Source: Siphonodentalium dalli
Lineage: Eukaryota > Mollusca > Scaphopoda > Gadilida > Siphonodentaliidae
DNA: 64,000 nucleotides
Reading direction: 5' to 3'
NCBI GenBank assembly: GCA_032622095.1
Contig: CP136064.1
Span: 143,793,954 to 143,857,953, forward strand
Below the pieces are notes generated by a model, which saw only the letters and a program-made list of their open reading frames with translations, did no database searches and was not told the origin of the DNA. The position numbers were made by a program, and so were the translations under genes. Of this stretch, positions 34,223-46,265 are shown in pieces. The stretch's first letter is position 1; the number at the start of each line of letters is the position of its first letter.

Positions 34223-35734
34223 CTAAGTACCGGGATTTTCTGAAAATTGAAAAGACTGGTTAGTTTGGTTGTGAGTATTAGAAGTGTCAGTTTGTGGGTT
34301 CACTGTTCCAGCCTGCACACTGGGGCGAGCTTTTTTGTTTGCACCACTAGCCTGTTGAGCAGTCTTTTGTTTGTTGACAACACTGCGTTGTGGATTCGGT
34401 TTTGGTTTGGGCGTACTTTTCGATGTAAAGTTCATTTTTGCAGCTTTACCGTTTCCTTGTTGACCCTTTCTTGGTGGTTGTTTACTTTGTTGGCGTGTTT
34501 TAACGGGCGGTTTTCTTTGTTGCTGTGCTCCTGCAGTTGCAGGCTGCTGTTTAGATCTTGCTCCACCCGAAGCTTCAACATGTTGCGGCGCGAACACATC
34601 CTCGATGTTAATAGGCAGCTTATCCATCCTATATGCTGGCTTGGTGTTGGGTTCTACAAGATTATTGTCTACATAAATACGATCAGAGACTACCCGTGCC
34701 ACGTGACCGTCTTTGCGTGCTTCTTTTGCCATTGGTTGTAGGATTTTTTTCCTGTAAGTGTTCACAACTTTGGGATAGTTCTCATTCACATAAAATGTGG
34801 AATCCTTTAATGTACCACTCGACTTCCGGACGGACTCTCTGTCCTTTATTCGCAGAAATGTTGCCAGAATTGGTCTTCTCTTGCCACTCTCGTATTTGCC
34901 AAGGCGCTTCACTAGTTCAAACTCGATACTATCCTTTATGTGCATTTTTTGCTTGATGAAATCAGTTAATACCATTTCTGTTGTTATTTTTCCGCCATCA
35001 TCTGACATAGTCTCGTATTCAAACTCATCTATGCCCACGAATATTAGTTCATTCTGCATCTGTTCAATCTGCATATTGGTCATTTGTTCCATGACATACA
35101 TGGTCCGTCTCTCCAGGAGGTCCACTTTTGCGTTCCGTTTAGCGGATTCTATCAGCTGTCCCTTTAAGATCATTTGGGCTGCATTTGAGTTTTGAATCGC
35201 ACCCTCCATGTCCGATTGTTTACTTTCAATGTCTGTCACACGGCCAGTTAAAGAGTGTACCGAATTCTCAATACCACACAGTTTTGAATTTATAGCGGTC
35301 ACTTTAATGTCAACATCTCTGATAGCCTTTATTTCGGTGGTCATTGCAGTCAATAATTGGATAATCATGTCCAATTTTGTTTCTGTGTCGCCAACATTGT
35401 TCAGAGCCGCTAAGTCAGCTGAGTTTACTGGGTTAAACGGTGGGTTGTCGCTCGTAGTCGTATGTGGTGCGTTGTGAGCACTCGTCTTGTCCATGTTGTC
35501 AAAGACAATCAGTTCGTGGCGTTCCGAATTTGTTGACGGGCCAGACTGCGTGAAGTTGAAAGCTGAGGAGTCGAATGAGTTTTTAAAACTTTCAAACTCA
35601 GGCCCGAGTGTTTGTGGAACTGTGTCTTGACTGGGTATATAGTCATTATTAACAGTAGCGAGACCGCTTGCGATCGCAGATGATAAATCAGTTGTGATGT
35701 CTGTGTTGTTTTGGGCTTCCATGGAGGCGGCCAT
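34223..35734 (-). CDS. L1-type ORF1 protein of the minus-strand LINE, unit 1
   Basis: 503 codons from ATG (MAASMEAQNN) to TAG. Residues 1-110 are Ser/Asn/Thr-rich and low in order. About 115-225 has heptad-like spacing, suggesting a coiled coil (for trimerisation). About 225-370 resembles the RRM plus C-terminal domain of L1 ORF1p (ELIFVGIDEFE, LVKRLGKYESGKRRPIL, YRKKILQPMAKEARKDG). 375-500 is very basic and Gln-rich (KTRQQSKQPPRKGQQGNGK), fitting nucleic-acid binding. No zinc knuckle is visible, unlike the host LINE's gag. The frame is intact. It lies immediately upstream of, and in the same frame as, the endonuclease. Confidence 0.85.
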   Translation of the reverse strand: MAASMEAQNNTDITTDLSSAIASGLATVNNDYIPSQDTVPQTLGPEFESFKNSFDSSAFNFTQSGPSTNSERHELIVFDNMDKTSAHNAPHTTTSDNPPFNPVNSADLAALNNVGDTETKLDMIIQLLTAMTTEIKAIRDVDIKVTAINSKLCGIENSVHSLTGRVTDIESKQSDMEGAIQNSNAAQMILKGQLIESAKRNAKVDLLERRTMYVMEQMTNMQIEQMQNELIFVGIDEFEYETMSDDGGKITTEMVLTDFIKQKMHIKDSIEFELVKRLGKYESGKRRPILATFLRIKDRESVRKSSGTLKDSTFYVNENYPKVVNTYRKKILQPMAKEARKDGHVARVVSDRIYVDNNLVEPNTKPAYRMDKLPINIEDVFAPQHVEASGGARSKQQPATAGAQQQRKPPVKTRQQSKQPPRKGQQGNGKAAKMNFTSKSTPKPKPNPQRSVVNKQKTAQQASGANKKARPSVQAGTVNPQTDTSNTHNQTNQSFQFSENPGT

Positions 35735-35925
35735 GTTTGTTTACATTGACTCTGACAGGTAGGCGGGGCTTCAATTCAAAATTCAGTTAATCAACGCTGT
35801 CACTCTTTTCTGATCACTGATTCTCGAACATCATACCTTATATTTCATAGAATGTCCATCACGATATATTCCTTGATAGTTATATAATAATATTATCCAT
35901 TTGTAATTGCGAATAGCCACTTCGA

Positions 35926-36030
35926 ATTTGATATTTTTATGAAAGTTTCTTCCTCGTAATCACCCGTGACTTTCGTAGACGACGCATGCGCATTGGATAC
36001 ATGCGAATGCATTGCGACATAACTGACAAT
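35926..36030 (+). pseudogene. SGNH hydrolase C-terminal stub, unit 1
   Basis: Only the first part of the C-terminal half (frame ending MRIGYMRMHCDITDN) is present. The unit ends at 36030, so block V with the catalytic His is missing here and present only at 49972-50316. This stub is what fixes the right-hand duplication breakpoint inside a coding region. Confidence 0.75.
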
Positions 36031-36397
36031 TGTTTAAGATATCGAATTTCATGCGTGTCGGTTTTATTTGGTGTGGTAAGATTGTATTTCCACATCCGGT
36101 TCGACGCCTTTCTGATTCAACTACGTACACTTTTGTCTGGATAATAATATGCTAGCCTCCCTCAAAACAGTCGGATGGACTAAAGGATAATGTCTTTATA
36201 GCATGAATGTATGCGTTGTTTGTTATCCTCTCTCGGGGTTAGTGTCAGTATGTGGGCGGTATTATTCAAGAAAATGTCAGGAACTGTGGTGCATTTATTT
36301 CACTATGTATTTAAAGAACAAATTTACAGTCTCGATGGCAATGGCTGTGGCCGTTGGGGAACGCGACCTTTATGCTCATATAGCTTTATATATAACT

Positions 36398-36763
36398 TTA
36401 GAATATAGGAGTTAATGTCTCATGCAGGAAAATGGTCGCATTGGTGATGTTACCAAGAAATTGCTTGGTGTACCAACGTTTGTTGAACTGAATGCAAGAG
36501 CTCATCAACGTAACATTCATCTGGATGTTCTTCGCGTTGAACATTTCACCCTTTTGTTGATGGCATTTGTATTTTCTTGAACCATACCACCCAGCGTGAG
36601 TATGACATATCAACCAACTATCAAAGGTATCGCCTTTAAGACTACACCCCAGTCTTGGTATACAGCAGTAGCCAATGGCATACTCCTGGTCCAGTTGTTT
36701 AAGAACGGCTTCCAAACGGATGGGAACATACAATCTTAGCATACAAGGAAAGCAAAGCCACAT
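36398..36763 (-). CDS. Unrecognised 121-codon open frame, unit 2 copy
   Basis: Identical in sequence to the frame at 23226-23591 as far as I can see. Same doubts about whether it codes for anything. Confidence 0.25.
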   Translation of the reverse strand: MWLCFPCMLRLYVPIRLEAVLKQLDQEYAIGYCCIPRLGCSLKGDTFDSWLICHTHAGWYGSRKYKCHQQKGEMFNAKNIQMNVTLMSSCIQFNKRWYTKQFLGNITNATIFLHETLTPIF

Positions 36764-38401
36764 ATGAGATCCTGTCTGAATCTAAAACATAACAAAATAA
36801 GGGGCGGTGCAGTCATGGTCCAATTTCATTTCCACTATCATGACACATACCCACAAACTAGCACCGTGTGTATTGTTATCATCTGCTTGGATCTGTTCGG
36901 TGAGACGATTGCTGGACGCCAACAAGCTTGTTCTTATGATCACGTTCAAGGAGTTTGGGTATATTATGCATTATGGTCTTCTACGCCTTAGCAGAAATGC
37001 AACCGTCAAATGTCGGGCTTTCAACATTCGAAGCCATATACAGAAGTTGTCCGGGTACGTCAGTGCATTAGATGAGTATGTGAATTGATGAACTATATAT
37101 TGAGAAGTGGCTGTTTGGGAAGATCACCAGGTGTACACGTTGTTATCCCCATTAGGTCACCAAAGCTGACAATACGCAGATAGATAGGTCCTTCTGAAAG
37201 CTAGTATACGCATCGACCGAATACCTTTATAGTGTACCGCACAAGATGACGCATATACCCCATATATAGCATCTGAATTATACCATAAGCTATACCACGA
37301 ATGAAGCTCGCTAAGAATTCCAAGCTTTCGAAACCAACACGTGAGCTGGACACCGGCATATGTATTGTTTGAAACATTCCTATTAGTTGCACACTCCTAC
37401 AAAGAAGAGTAGTGAACTGTTGTTGTGAGCGAGATAGATTAATCTGACGAAGAGACGGAAACGATTCTAGATAATGCTGAATGTGGCAATTCAGAATAAG
37501 CTCAGGTACTGTTGTTTTGATTCTTGGAAGTCATAATATGACTAATTCGGCGCACCTATATACGGTTACGGCCAGTATGAGCCCTTAGTGGAGAATGGAT
37601 TTTGAAATGCCACATTGCGATTGTGGGTTTTCATCCTTCCAAAAGGCTACGACTTGCATTGGAACTAATATATGGCTTATATTATGTACCGTTTCGTTTA
37701 TACAAATCATTATTATGACAAAAAGTTGAAATTAGTATGTGATAATATCGGCTTCTTTTCAATTTGTGCCCGCCAGTTTGACCGCCATATTGACTGTGAG
37801 TATCACTTACCAAACCCTAATGAATAATTCATACATATCAACATGTAATGGTGGGTAGAAATCGCGAAACAATAACGCCCATCCTAAGAAAGTAAAGGAA
37901 TGTAGGCGTGTTTTCAAATTTCGGTCGCCATTTTGGCCGCCATCTTCGATTTGGAAAACCATTTCTTGCATGAGATGTAAGGTAATTACTTCACCTCAGT
38001 ATTTCCAACTCAACTGTACGCATGGATGGAGTTGTCTCGACAATAATGCCCAATGATGTGAATAAGAGGGAATTTCGGTGATTTTTCAAAATCTGTCCGC
38101 CATTGTGGGCGCCATTTTGGATTTGGGGGACTTTTATTTGGATATGGTACAAGGAAAGTTCTTCGCCTAAGTGTTCCCAACTTACAATAGTAAGCAGGTG
38201 TGGAGTTGTCATGACAATAATGCTCACTAATGTTAAAATCAGCGATTTTCGGCGATTTTTTATTTCTGGTGGACATTTTGGCCGCCATCTTGGATTTGGG
38301 TAAATATTCCTCAACTCAGGTATAAGAGGAATCCTAGCTCGAGTATCTCCTGCAAATATATATGCATGGGTGTTGTTATAATAGCAATAACATTCATTGA
38401 T

Positions 38402-39537
38402 GTTTAACCCCGTGCATCTATCATATGGAGTGCCCCAAGGTTCGGTGCTGGGACCTGTACTATATCTCGTTTACACACAGCCTCTTGGAAACATCATCGA
38501 AAAACACAACATTCAGTATCACATGTATGCAGACGATACCCAAATGTACATATCAGTTGAGCCATCGATCTTAGACGAAGCAATTTCTCAAGTTCAGACA
38601 TGCGTTTCAGAAGTTAAAACATGGATGGAGATCAACAAACTCAAACTTAACGAAAGCAAAACTGAAATTATGCTTTGTGGAACTAACGCTCGGTTGAAGG
38701 GGGTCAGTCTTAATGCCACGCTCATCGGCGACAGTGTAATTGAATTTTCTGATGTTATTAAAAACCTCGGTGTGACCATCGACAAAAACTTCTCAATGTC
38801 ATCTCACATCAGCAACCTATGCAGGTCCTTATATATGGAGCTCCGGCGCATTTCGCATGTACGTCCATATATCTCCGAACAATCCACACAAATATTGATG
38901 TCCTCATTTGTGTTATCCAAAATCGATTACTGTAATTCTATTTTAGCAGGACTCCCAGATTATCAACTTCACAAACTTCAAAAAATTGTTAATATTGCTG
39001 CAAAAATTGTGTGCCGTGCAGGCAAATTTGATCATGTTACCCCACTGTTGTATAAATTACATTGGCTTCCCATATTTGAACGAATTGTGTACAAACATGC
39101 TACTTTGTGTTATAGAAAGTCGGATATTGATAATGCTTTGCCACCATATATTGATACATTGTTGGTCAAATATGTACCTGCTCGACCACTTCGATCACAG
39201 GATGCGATGGTTGTACCTAAACGAGATCTGATGTACTTTGGTCGCCGTTCTTTCGAGGTCTACGGGCCGACCATTTGGAACAACCTTCCCAAAGAGGTGA
39301 AACAGTCTGACTGTTTGGAAACATTCAAATCGGCCCTAAAAACTCACCTATTCATCTCCCATTTCGGACAAATAACATCAGAAAACGTTGAGGAGACTTA
39401 ATTATTGAAATACATGCATATTATTTATTGCGTATATGTTATAGTGTGAATGTGTGTGACTGCGTTTGTGTGAATTGTTCAGCGCCATGAGCCATACGGG
39501 ATATGGCGCTATACAAATACTCTATATTATTATTATT
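38402..39537 (+). mobile_element. 5'-truncated CR1/L2-type LINE, unit 2 copy
   Basis: Copy of 25230-26371, six bases shorter. Same truncation point, 3' ggcgctatacaaata end and (TTA)n tail, showing that it inserted before the duplication. Confidence 0.85.
38403..39401 (+). pseudogene. CR1/L2-type reverse transcriptase fragment, unit 2
   Basis: 333 codons, identical to the unit 1 copy except for two missing codons near residue 270. The loss is of gcgaat within a gatgcgaatgcgatg repeat, so replication slippage explains it. YADDTQ and the C-terminal blocks are retained, while the N-terminal RT and endonuclease are absent. Confidence 0.9.
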
Positions 39538-40583
39538 ATTGATTCGAAACATAACATCGCGTTATTAACTGAGATTAGGCTTTGACCTATGATACCGGCA
39601 TTTGGGAAAACGTGATATCGGACAAAAATATCCCGCAATGAATGCATATTATGGTCCCCATGTGTTCGCCAATGACTCCTCTATATGATAAATCTATAAC
39701 ATGACGCAAACATTCTAACATTTTCCCACAGAGACAAACGAAAGGTGGTAACATGTCAGAAAAATAGCATATTTTCACATTTCGGGGGCCATCTTGGCCG
39801 CCATATTGGATTCTGGTGTCGGATTTTTGGCTAATTTGTAAGGGTTGTATATTAGCATAACGAATCGAGCGGAAAACAAGACCGCATGTGCTATCATCTT
39901 TACTATAATGGCGATCAAAGAGACCTGGTGCATTTAAAAACAATGGCCGCCATGATGGACGCCATCTTGTCTGGAGTCTCTGCGGCCACTTTCTTTTCTT
40001 GTTAACAAGTGAAAAAAATTAGAGGAGACCTTAAGGAAGAAAATTAGTGGGGTGAAGTTAAGTCCTGGGGGGGGGGGGGTGCAGAGGTTGACCAATATCT
40101 CCTGGACTAATATAGATATACGTCAATATAGAAACAAAGCGACATGAGCGCAAATATTACCTCTCCTTGTCACAGATTCAAATTTCAAAAATAAATTGCG
40201 AATGAATGAATTGGGAATTTGGTGACGTCTAAATGTCGTATCAATAATTGGTAAATTCGTTACCGGATGTCCTGCATGTACCTAAGATTATAAATAACCA
40301 TGACTTGTCACACAGAAGTTATACATTTTACGCCTTTCAAATTTTAGTCTAGCTGGATTGACAGAAACAGTAATTGTGCCTTTTCTCGACTCGACTGGGA
40401 AGCCGCCATTTGAATAGGTTGTCACGTGCAGTTATAGAACCAATCACGAATAGACATCGCTTAACTATCCCCGATCCGTCTTGTAACTACTTGTCAAGTA
40501 GCAAAAATAGCATATTTAAGTAGCTTATAATGCTATAAAAGTCGTTGGAATATTCTAACCACCCAAATTTAGCTACTCGAGAT

Positions 40584-40931
40584 TTAATGTGTAGGTCTGA
40601 ACTGCATGAAATATTTGTTTATTTTCACGAAGGCTAAGCTCCCTTGATCCCCGCAATAGAGTGTTTTCAGATAGGACAACATTGGGAGGGAGTCGTATAG
40701 TTCTCTTCTGGGCGCTTGATAGAAAGTACATTCAAAGAGATAGTGGTAAGTTGTCTCAAGTTCCCCACATAAACAGAAGGGGAAATATTTTATATGATTA
40801 TCTGTCAGGTCACCACTCAGGTGGCTACAATTTAGTCTTAACCGGGTATGGAGGATATGAGATTTACGGGATTTACTATGATAAAAATAGGCAGGTGGAC
40901 GTATATTGTCACTGTTCAGTTCCATATTCAC
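40584..40931 (-). pseudogene. C-terminal fragment of a LINE ORF2, unit 2 copy
   Basis: Same 115-codon remnant as 27417-27764, with RLRLNCSHLSGDL and the CLCG...H...C pattern. No differences noticed. Confidence 0.8.
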
Positions 40932-41100
40932 CCATATGACATGCCATTAAGGCGACGCGAGACATATGTTCGTTTCTTTCAATGCTGATATTAGGTTCTA
41001 ATACATTATGCGTCTTTGAAGCATCTATAATACCAGGAAACCGAATATGTCGCCACGACGGCATACACATACAATACACCACAATGGAAGCACTGAGCTA

Positions 41101-41407
41101 AACGCTCTTTATTGACTGCCAACATTCATGGAATACTAACACAAAACGCTCTTTATTTATATTGCTGTAATGTGAATAGGACTTCATATCGTGCTCCAAA
41201 TAGACTTATTTCCAATCTGAGACATACTTGTAGAAGCCATATATAAATGATGTTAATGCCATTTGCTCTGGGTCTGTTGACAAATGTGCTAAACGCCTGT
41301 TATAATTAGCAAACTGCGTATGAACTTCGAAAGTACGTTACGTTGAACGACATTCTGCATATATGTTTTAGTAAAAACCAAATCAACGACTTCTAATAAA
41401 GAGCGTT
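41101..41407. mobile_element. 307-bp MITE, unit 2 copy
   Basis: Same ends and flanking TA as 27934-28240. Confidence 0.65.
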
Positions 41408-41457
41408 TATAATTAACAACACGTGAACAGACGGCCGGTTCACAGGCCCGTGGGGAA

Positions 41458-41520
41458 AATTACTAAAATACCAATATAGACTATACCACTGGTGTAGTCT
41501 ATATTGGTATTTTAGTAATT
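41458..41520. repeat. Hairpin, unit 2 copy
   Basis: Copy of the hairpin at 28291-28353; both stem arms are unchanged. Confidence 0.7.
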
Positions 41521-41571
41521 CCCCCAGGTGTCTGTGGGCCTGTTCACTAAAACCCGACCGCACCCGACCGG

Positions 41572-42277
41572 ACCGCCCCAGGGGTCCGAGCGAGATGGGG
41601 TTTGCACTATCGTGTACAATGGACCTGAATGTACCTAAGTTCCAATCCCCAAGTCGACAGCTCGAGCAGACACGGCACTGTTAATCCCTAACTTGCGGCC
41701 GTTTCCGCCAGGTAAGGGAAATTCAAAAAGGCGCCGACCGCACCTCCACTGACTGCCTGACCACGGACATGGACATTATATCATGAAGTGAATAACCATA
41801 TGCATCCATGGGCGATCGGACATGTCGCTAGCTGCAGCGGAAGTGAATAAATTAACCCATACGCTGCTGCCGAATTCGCTATAAATGTACGCAAAATCGC
41901 CGAAATTAACACCCGCCAACCAGACCGCCCCTATATAGAGGTCCGAGTGAGATGGGGTTTGCACTATCTTGTAGAATGGACCCGAATGTACCAAAGTTCC
42001 AATCCCCAAGTCGATAGCTCGAGCGGACACGACACTGTTAACCCCTAACTTGCGGCCGTTTCCGCCAGGTAAGGGAAATCCGATAAGGCGCCGACCGCAC
42101 CTCCACTGACTGCCTGACCACGGAAATGGACATTATATCATGAAGTGAATAACCATATGCATCCATGGGCGATCGGACATGTCGCTAGCTGCAGCGGAAG
42201 TGAATAAATTAACCCATACGCTGCTGCCGAATTCGCTATAAATGTACGCAAAAACGCCGAAATTAACACCCGCCGAC
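41572..42277 (+). repeat. Two 353-bp LINE 5' monomers, unit 2
   Basis: Copy of 28405-29110 with one substitution (cacggacatgg for cacggaaatgg). These are the monomers physically linked to the 3' half of the LINE in the ancestral arrangement. Confidence 0.7.
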
Positions 42278-42426
42278 CGGTCAACATGGCGGCGTAGTTG
42301 TAAAATTGTAAACACAGCGCGGTTTTTCTCCATTTATTGTCTTATAATAAGAGAAAAGTATCATCAAAGCATAGTTTATAAATATATTGGACATTCCTCT
42401 GTTTTGTTTGGTGCGATCTCCAAACG

Positions 42427-43301
42427 ATGGCGACGGAAATAAGGAGACCTCTAACTGTCAGTTTCAACAAAGGAATTTTCGAAAAGGTCAGGGGTCAGGA
42501 TATACTGCGTAGCGCAGAGAAAGTTGTACGCGCCGACCATATTCTGTGTGTGCAATTATCCAAGGACTTATGCCTCATAACAGTGAGTACCCCTGATGAA
42601 AAAAATGATCTCCTACAAAAAGGTATAAGGCTATATGGAAATTTTATTAGGCCACAAGATGTTGAAAAGAGAACCACAGTAGTGACAATAACTGACGCAC
42701 CATTTGAGATGGACGATTCACTACTCACGGAGAGCCTGAAACCATATGGGGAATTATGATATGCCACAATGCGTAGAGGGACATATAGAGGGTCTATAAT
42801 TGAAGACGGCAGGAGGTGGATACAAATTGAAGATTGTAAAGAAATACCAAACATCATAAAGTCGCTGGATTCGAAATTGGAATTTCATCTGACATGACCC
42901 AATTAAACTGTAAACACTGCAATTTGACACACTTCCCAACAGATGTGTGTAAAGAGTCACGTGATGCAAATCGTAAGTGTGGAAATTGTCTGAGCACTAA
43001 TCACTACTCATACCAATGCAAAGATCCAGTAGTGTGCCGATCTTGTGGAGGACAATTTCACAAATCAGTGAACTGTCCTCAACGTGCACGTGAGCGTGAC
43101 GAATACAACGGGTTTCCCCAACGACCGAACAACGAACACCGACAAGCTTACCGTGGTGTGCCAATCAACATGTATAAACAGGATGACAGTTATCTCCACT
43201 CATCAAATGACAATTTTGAGCCTTCTGATAAACAATCAGAAGCCGCTAACAACCCAGAATCGACGCACGTGACCATCGACAAATCGAAGCAGGCACATTA
43301 A
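42427..43301 (+). pseudogene. LINE gag-like ORF1 with CCHC knuckles, unit 2, broken
   Basis: Copy of 29260-30134 with the same TGA (42757-42759), the same frameshift before the knuckles and the same terminal TAA. One amino acid differs in the knuckle region (FPTDVCK here, FPTYVCK in unit 1). Gag-type ORF1 proteins package LINE RNA. This one cannot yield a full product. Confidence 0.85.
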
Positions 43302-43696
43302 ACCAAAAAGGCTAAACCCCCGAAACCGACCATCGACTCGCTCATTATTGGAGCTAGTAATTGCAGGGACATCAAAGTTGACAAACCAAATGCAAAACTT
43401 GTATCCATCAGTCCATGTCCGGTGCTTCATTTGAACACATTGATAAACTTATCGGCAGAGCGAAGGCTATCCCTGACATTAAACCTGAGAACATTACATC
43501 TGTGGCAATTCACTTGGGCACAAATGATATTACAAACACAAATGCCAGTGATTCGCGAGTGATCTACTGGTTCAACAAAGCTTTGACACAGATCACAAAT
43601 GAATTTAAAAATGCGACTGTAAACCGTTGCAGCATTCCACCCAGGAAAGTAACCGGTGGAAAGTCACAACCGCACAACTCTGCAGCATTTGATGTT
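43302..43696 (+). pseudogene. SGNH hydrolase, N-terminal part, unit 2
   Basis: Contains IIGASNCRDI (block I) and HLGTNDITNTNASD (block III). Unlike unit 1, the frame from 43415 stays open through GTND and up to the LINE insertion at 43697. It keeps the shared frameshift between the GASN and GASFEHI segments. Its missing C-terminus is at 49972-50316, on the other side of the minus-strand LINE. Confidence 0.8.
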
Positions 43697-43941
43697 AATT
43701 CAATTCAATTTTATTTATTCTGGTCATCATATAATGATATTACAGATGTTTTGAATTACATAATCAGATACATAATATATATATATATGCATGCACATGC
43801 GTTACAATATATAGAGCACATATATACGAAAATATGGTAATGTTTATGCTTGTTGCTTTTAGATGGTAATAATAATAATAATAATAGATTTGATCAATGT
43901 GGTCCAGTTAGTGGGGTTTGTGTTATGGATGCTACTTAGCC

Positions 43942-46265
43942 TCAAGAGGACTTAAACAAGTCTAAGACCTTTCCGACAAAAATCGACAGGTTCCTTGCGG
44001 TTTTTCCATTTCGGGAGTTAAATAATTGCAGTAACTTATGTGAGTTTGGTCTTCGAAAATAATAAGGGCGAATATATCTCAGTCTCAACTCGTGAATTTG
44101 TGAGCACTTAAGTATAATGTGGTATTCATCGCCCAGTTCTAAATTACAGAGGGTACATTGCCGTTCCGAGTAGTCAACATTGTACCATGAGCCCTGTTCA
44201 ACGGGTAGTTTGTGATTTCTTGTTCGGAACATCATAAGGCTGTGTACAAATATGTTGTTGTCCAGAGTCAGGTAATGTTCTCTTTGGAAATTTGTCTTAA
44301 TAATTCTATAAAATGCAAACTTGCTTGATTTCGAGATAGATTCCCACCACTCCTGTATAAATACGTCGCGTAATTTGCGATCAATGGACGAAGTAAATCG
44401 ATTAGGGCTTATCACACTCTGATTGGTCCAGACATTACTCATGCCCAAAGAATTAATTGTGTCGCGGATTCCTATCATCCACTTACTGTTAAAATATCCA
44501 GTGTTAAACAAGGTAATCATTACATAATATAATTGTAGTGGGATTCTGTTTATAGGCATACAAATTAGTCTGGCCCAATACGATAGGAGACGCGATTTTA
44601 TTTTCACTGTTATAGGGCGCATACCCAGTTCGCCATACACGAAGGGCGTTGGTGTGGACTTTTTCATACCTAATGTGAATTTCAGAAACCATAATTCTAG
44701 CTTTTCGAAACAAGCTAGATTTTCATAGCCCCAAATCTCCGATCCGTATGTCATAATGGGGATAATTGATTTTTCGTAGACTTCAAGGATACTCTCTTTG
44801 CTAAGTTTATGATTTCTGGCTTTATTGAGTAGTGCATAGGCTGCGTTTTTTGCAGCTTGGCACCTGGTATTTCTGTCTAATGCGAAGGATCCATTCTTGT
44901 GAAAAGTTATTCCCAGATATTTAAAGTGATCTACTATTTCTAGGGGGTTGTTATCAATAGAGAATGTGGGCAATTTATTCAAATTTCTGGGTTTCCTTCC
45001 GAAGACAACGACTTTTGTTTTGGATGTATTCACGTTCAGTTTCCAATACGAGCAATACACAGAGAAGCTATTTAAAGCATGCTGTAGGCCGCTGTGTGAG
45101 TTCGAGAATAGCACAGTGTCATCGGCATAAATTAGTAGCATGATTCGTAAAAGGATACCTGTTTCAACACCGTTCACTCTATCTAAACTAATACCAGTAC
45201 AGGCGCATCGAGATAAGTGTTGTTCAAGGTCATTAACGTAAAGTGCAAAGAGCAGGGGAGATAAGTTGTCCCCTTGTTTTAGGCCCGTGTTACTGTGGAA
45301 AAAAGTTGATTCTTCATTATTAATACGTACACATAATTTCAGGTCCGTATACAGTGCTTTGATAACATCCAGTGTCTTTCCGTTAATTCTGTATGTCAAC
45401 ATTTTTCTCCACAGCCCTAGTCTATAAATAGAGTCAAATGCGCAGGAAAAATCGATAAATGCACTATATAAATTTTGTTTGTTCGCTTTCGTTAATTGTA
45501 TGAGAGAGTACAAAGAGAAAACGTGATCTATGGTAGAATATCCTTTCCGAAATCCTGCCTGAGCTTCGGTTTCTAGATTATTCATTTCCAGAAATAAGTT
45601 CAGGCGGTCGTTAATTATACTAGAGAATAGCTTTGAGAGACAACTGGTTAAAGTGATTTTCCTATAGTTGTTAGGGTCAAGATTGTCTCCCTTGCGTTTG
45701 TATATGGGGCGAATTACCCCTACACTCCAGCAACATGGTACGAGACCTGTAGCAAAGATGAGATTGAAGAATTTCAAAATTATAAGTTTTAGTTTGTCAA
45801 AGGAGGATTTAATATAATCGTTTGTAATGCCATCGTATCCTGCTGATTTACCACATTTTAGCTTTTTCACAGATTTCTCTATTTCCTCCAGAGTAATATC
45901 GGCATTCAAACTGTTATTATTAATTTCAAATTCTGGTTGCGGGAATATTAATGAGTGATCAACTGATGTCGCGCCATCATTTGCCTCAGTTGTTAGCTCT
46001 TCATTTCTATAGTGATCGAAAAAATCGCTACAACTTGGGGAGGGTTTTTCAGCGTTACTTGTATCTAGTTTTTTAATGAATTTCCAAAAGTCTTTGCTCG
46101 ATTTTGCGCGTAGGTTGTGTATCTTTTTACTCACGATTCTGTTATGGCGCATTCTGCTCGTTTGCATTACATGTTTATAATTTTTCCTATATTCTAACAT
46201 AATTAGTTTGGTTAAAGCACTTGGGGCTTTCTTGAAATCACGGCGTGCCCGGCGGTATTTGTGCG
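43942..46265 (-). pseudogene. Reverse transcriptase of the minus-strand LINE, unit 2
   Basis: 752 codons from the ATG at 46200. YADD and all palm motifs are intact. Differs from unit 1 by at least two residues: GMRPITV (unit 1 GMCPITV) and HYLTLDNN (unit 1 HYLSLDNN). The frameshift that separates it from the endonuclease, near 46260, is the same in both units. Confidence 0.9.

Larger units (their letters stand above)
30529..35925 (-). mobile_element. 5.4-kb minus-strand LINE (ORF1-EN-RT), unit 1
   Basis: Read on the minus strand: a short 5' UTR from about 35925, ORF1 (34223-35734), endonuclease (33044-34222), RT (30774-33097), then a 3' UTR with a (TTA)n tract (about 30705-30720), an AATAAA-type signal and an attgaattgaatt tail at about 30529-30550. 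Flanks hold a candidate target duplication, atttgatgtt (30519-30528) and atttgatatt (35926-35935), with one mismatch. It inserted into the SGNH gene of the plus-strand LINE. It is nearly full-length, with just one in-frame stop and one frameshift separating the three blocks. Confidence 0.85.
22859..36030. repeat. Tandem duplication, unit 1 (13,172 bp)
   Basis: Every base from 22859 to 36030 recurs, in order, at 36031-50076. Differences seen by eye are few: a 6-bp indel at 26035, single-base changes near 26627, 28606, 29149, 29776, 31451, 33366, 34230, 34543 and 35757, a 1-bp indel near 26968 and a small indel near 30375. At the junction, unit 1 ends aactgacaat and unit 2 starts tgtttaagat, with 1 bp of shared sequence. 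This is direct, head-to-tail duplication or an assembly artefact of two haplotypes. Confidence 0.95.
36572..40107 (-). repeat. Right arm of the giant inverted repeat, unit 2 copy
   Basis: Copy of 23400-26939. Its partner left arm is almost absent in this unit: only 36031 to about 36272 remains, so unit 2 no longer has the full palindrome. Confidence 0.8.

Noticed and set aside
34247-35477. Long plus-strand open frames (up to 164 codons) opposite ORF1, and the same at 48293-49523
   Set aside because: They are antisense to a well-supported ORF1 and have the hydrophobic composition expected from reversing its codons.
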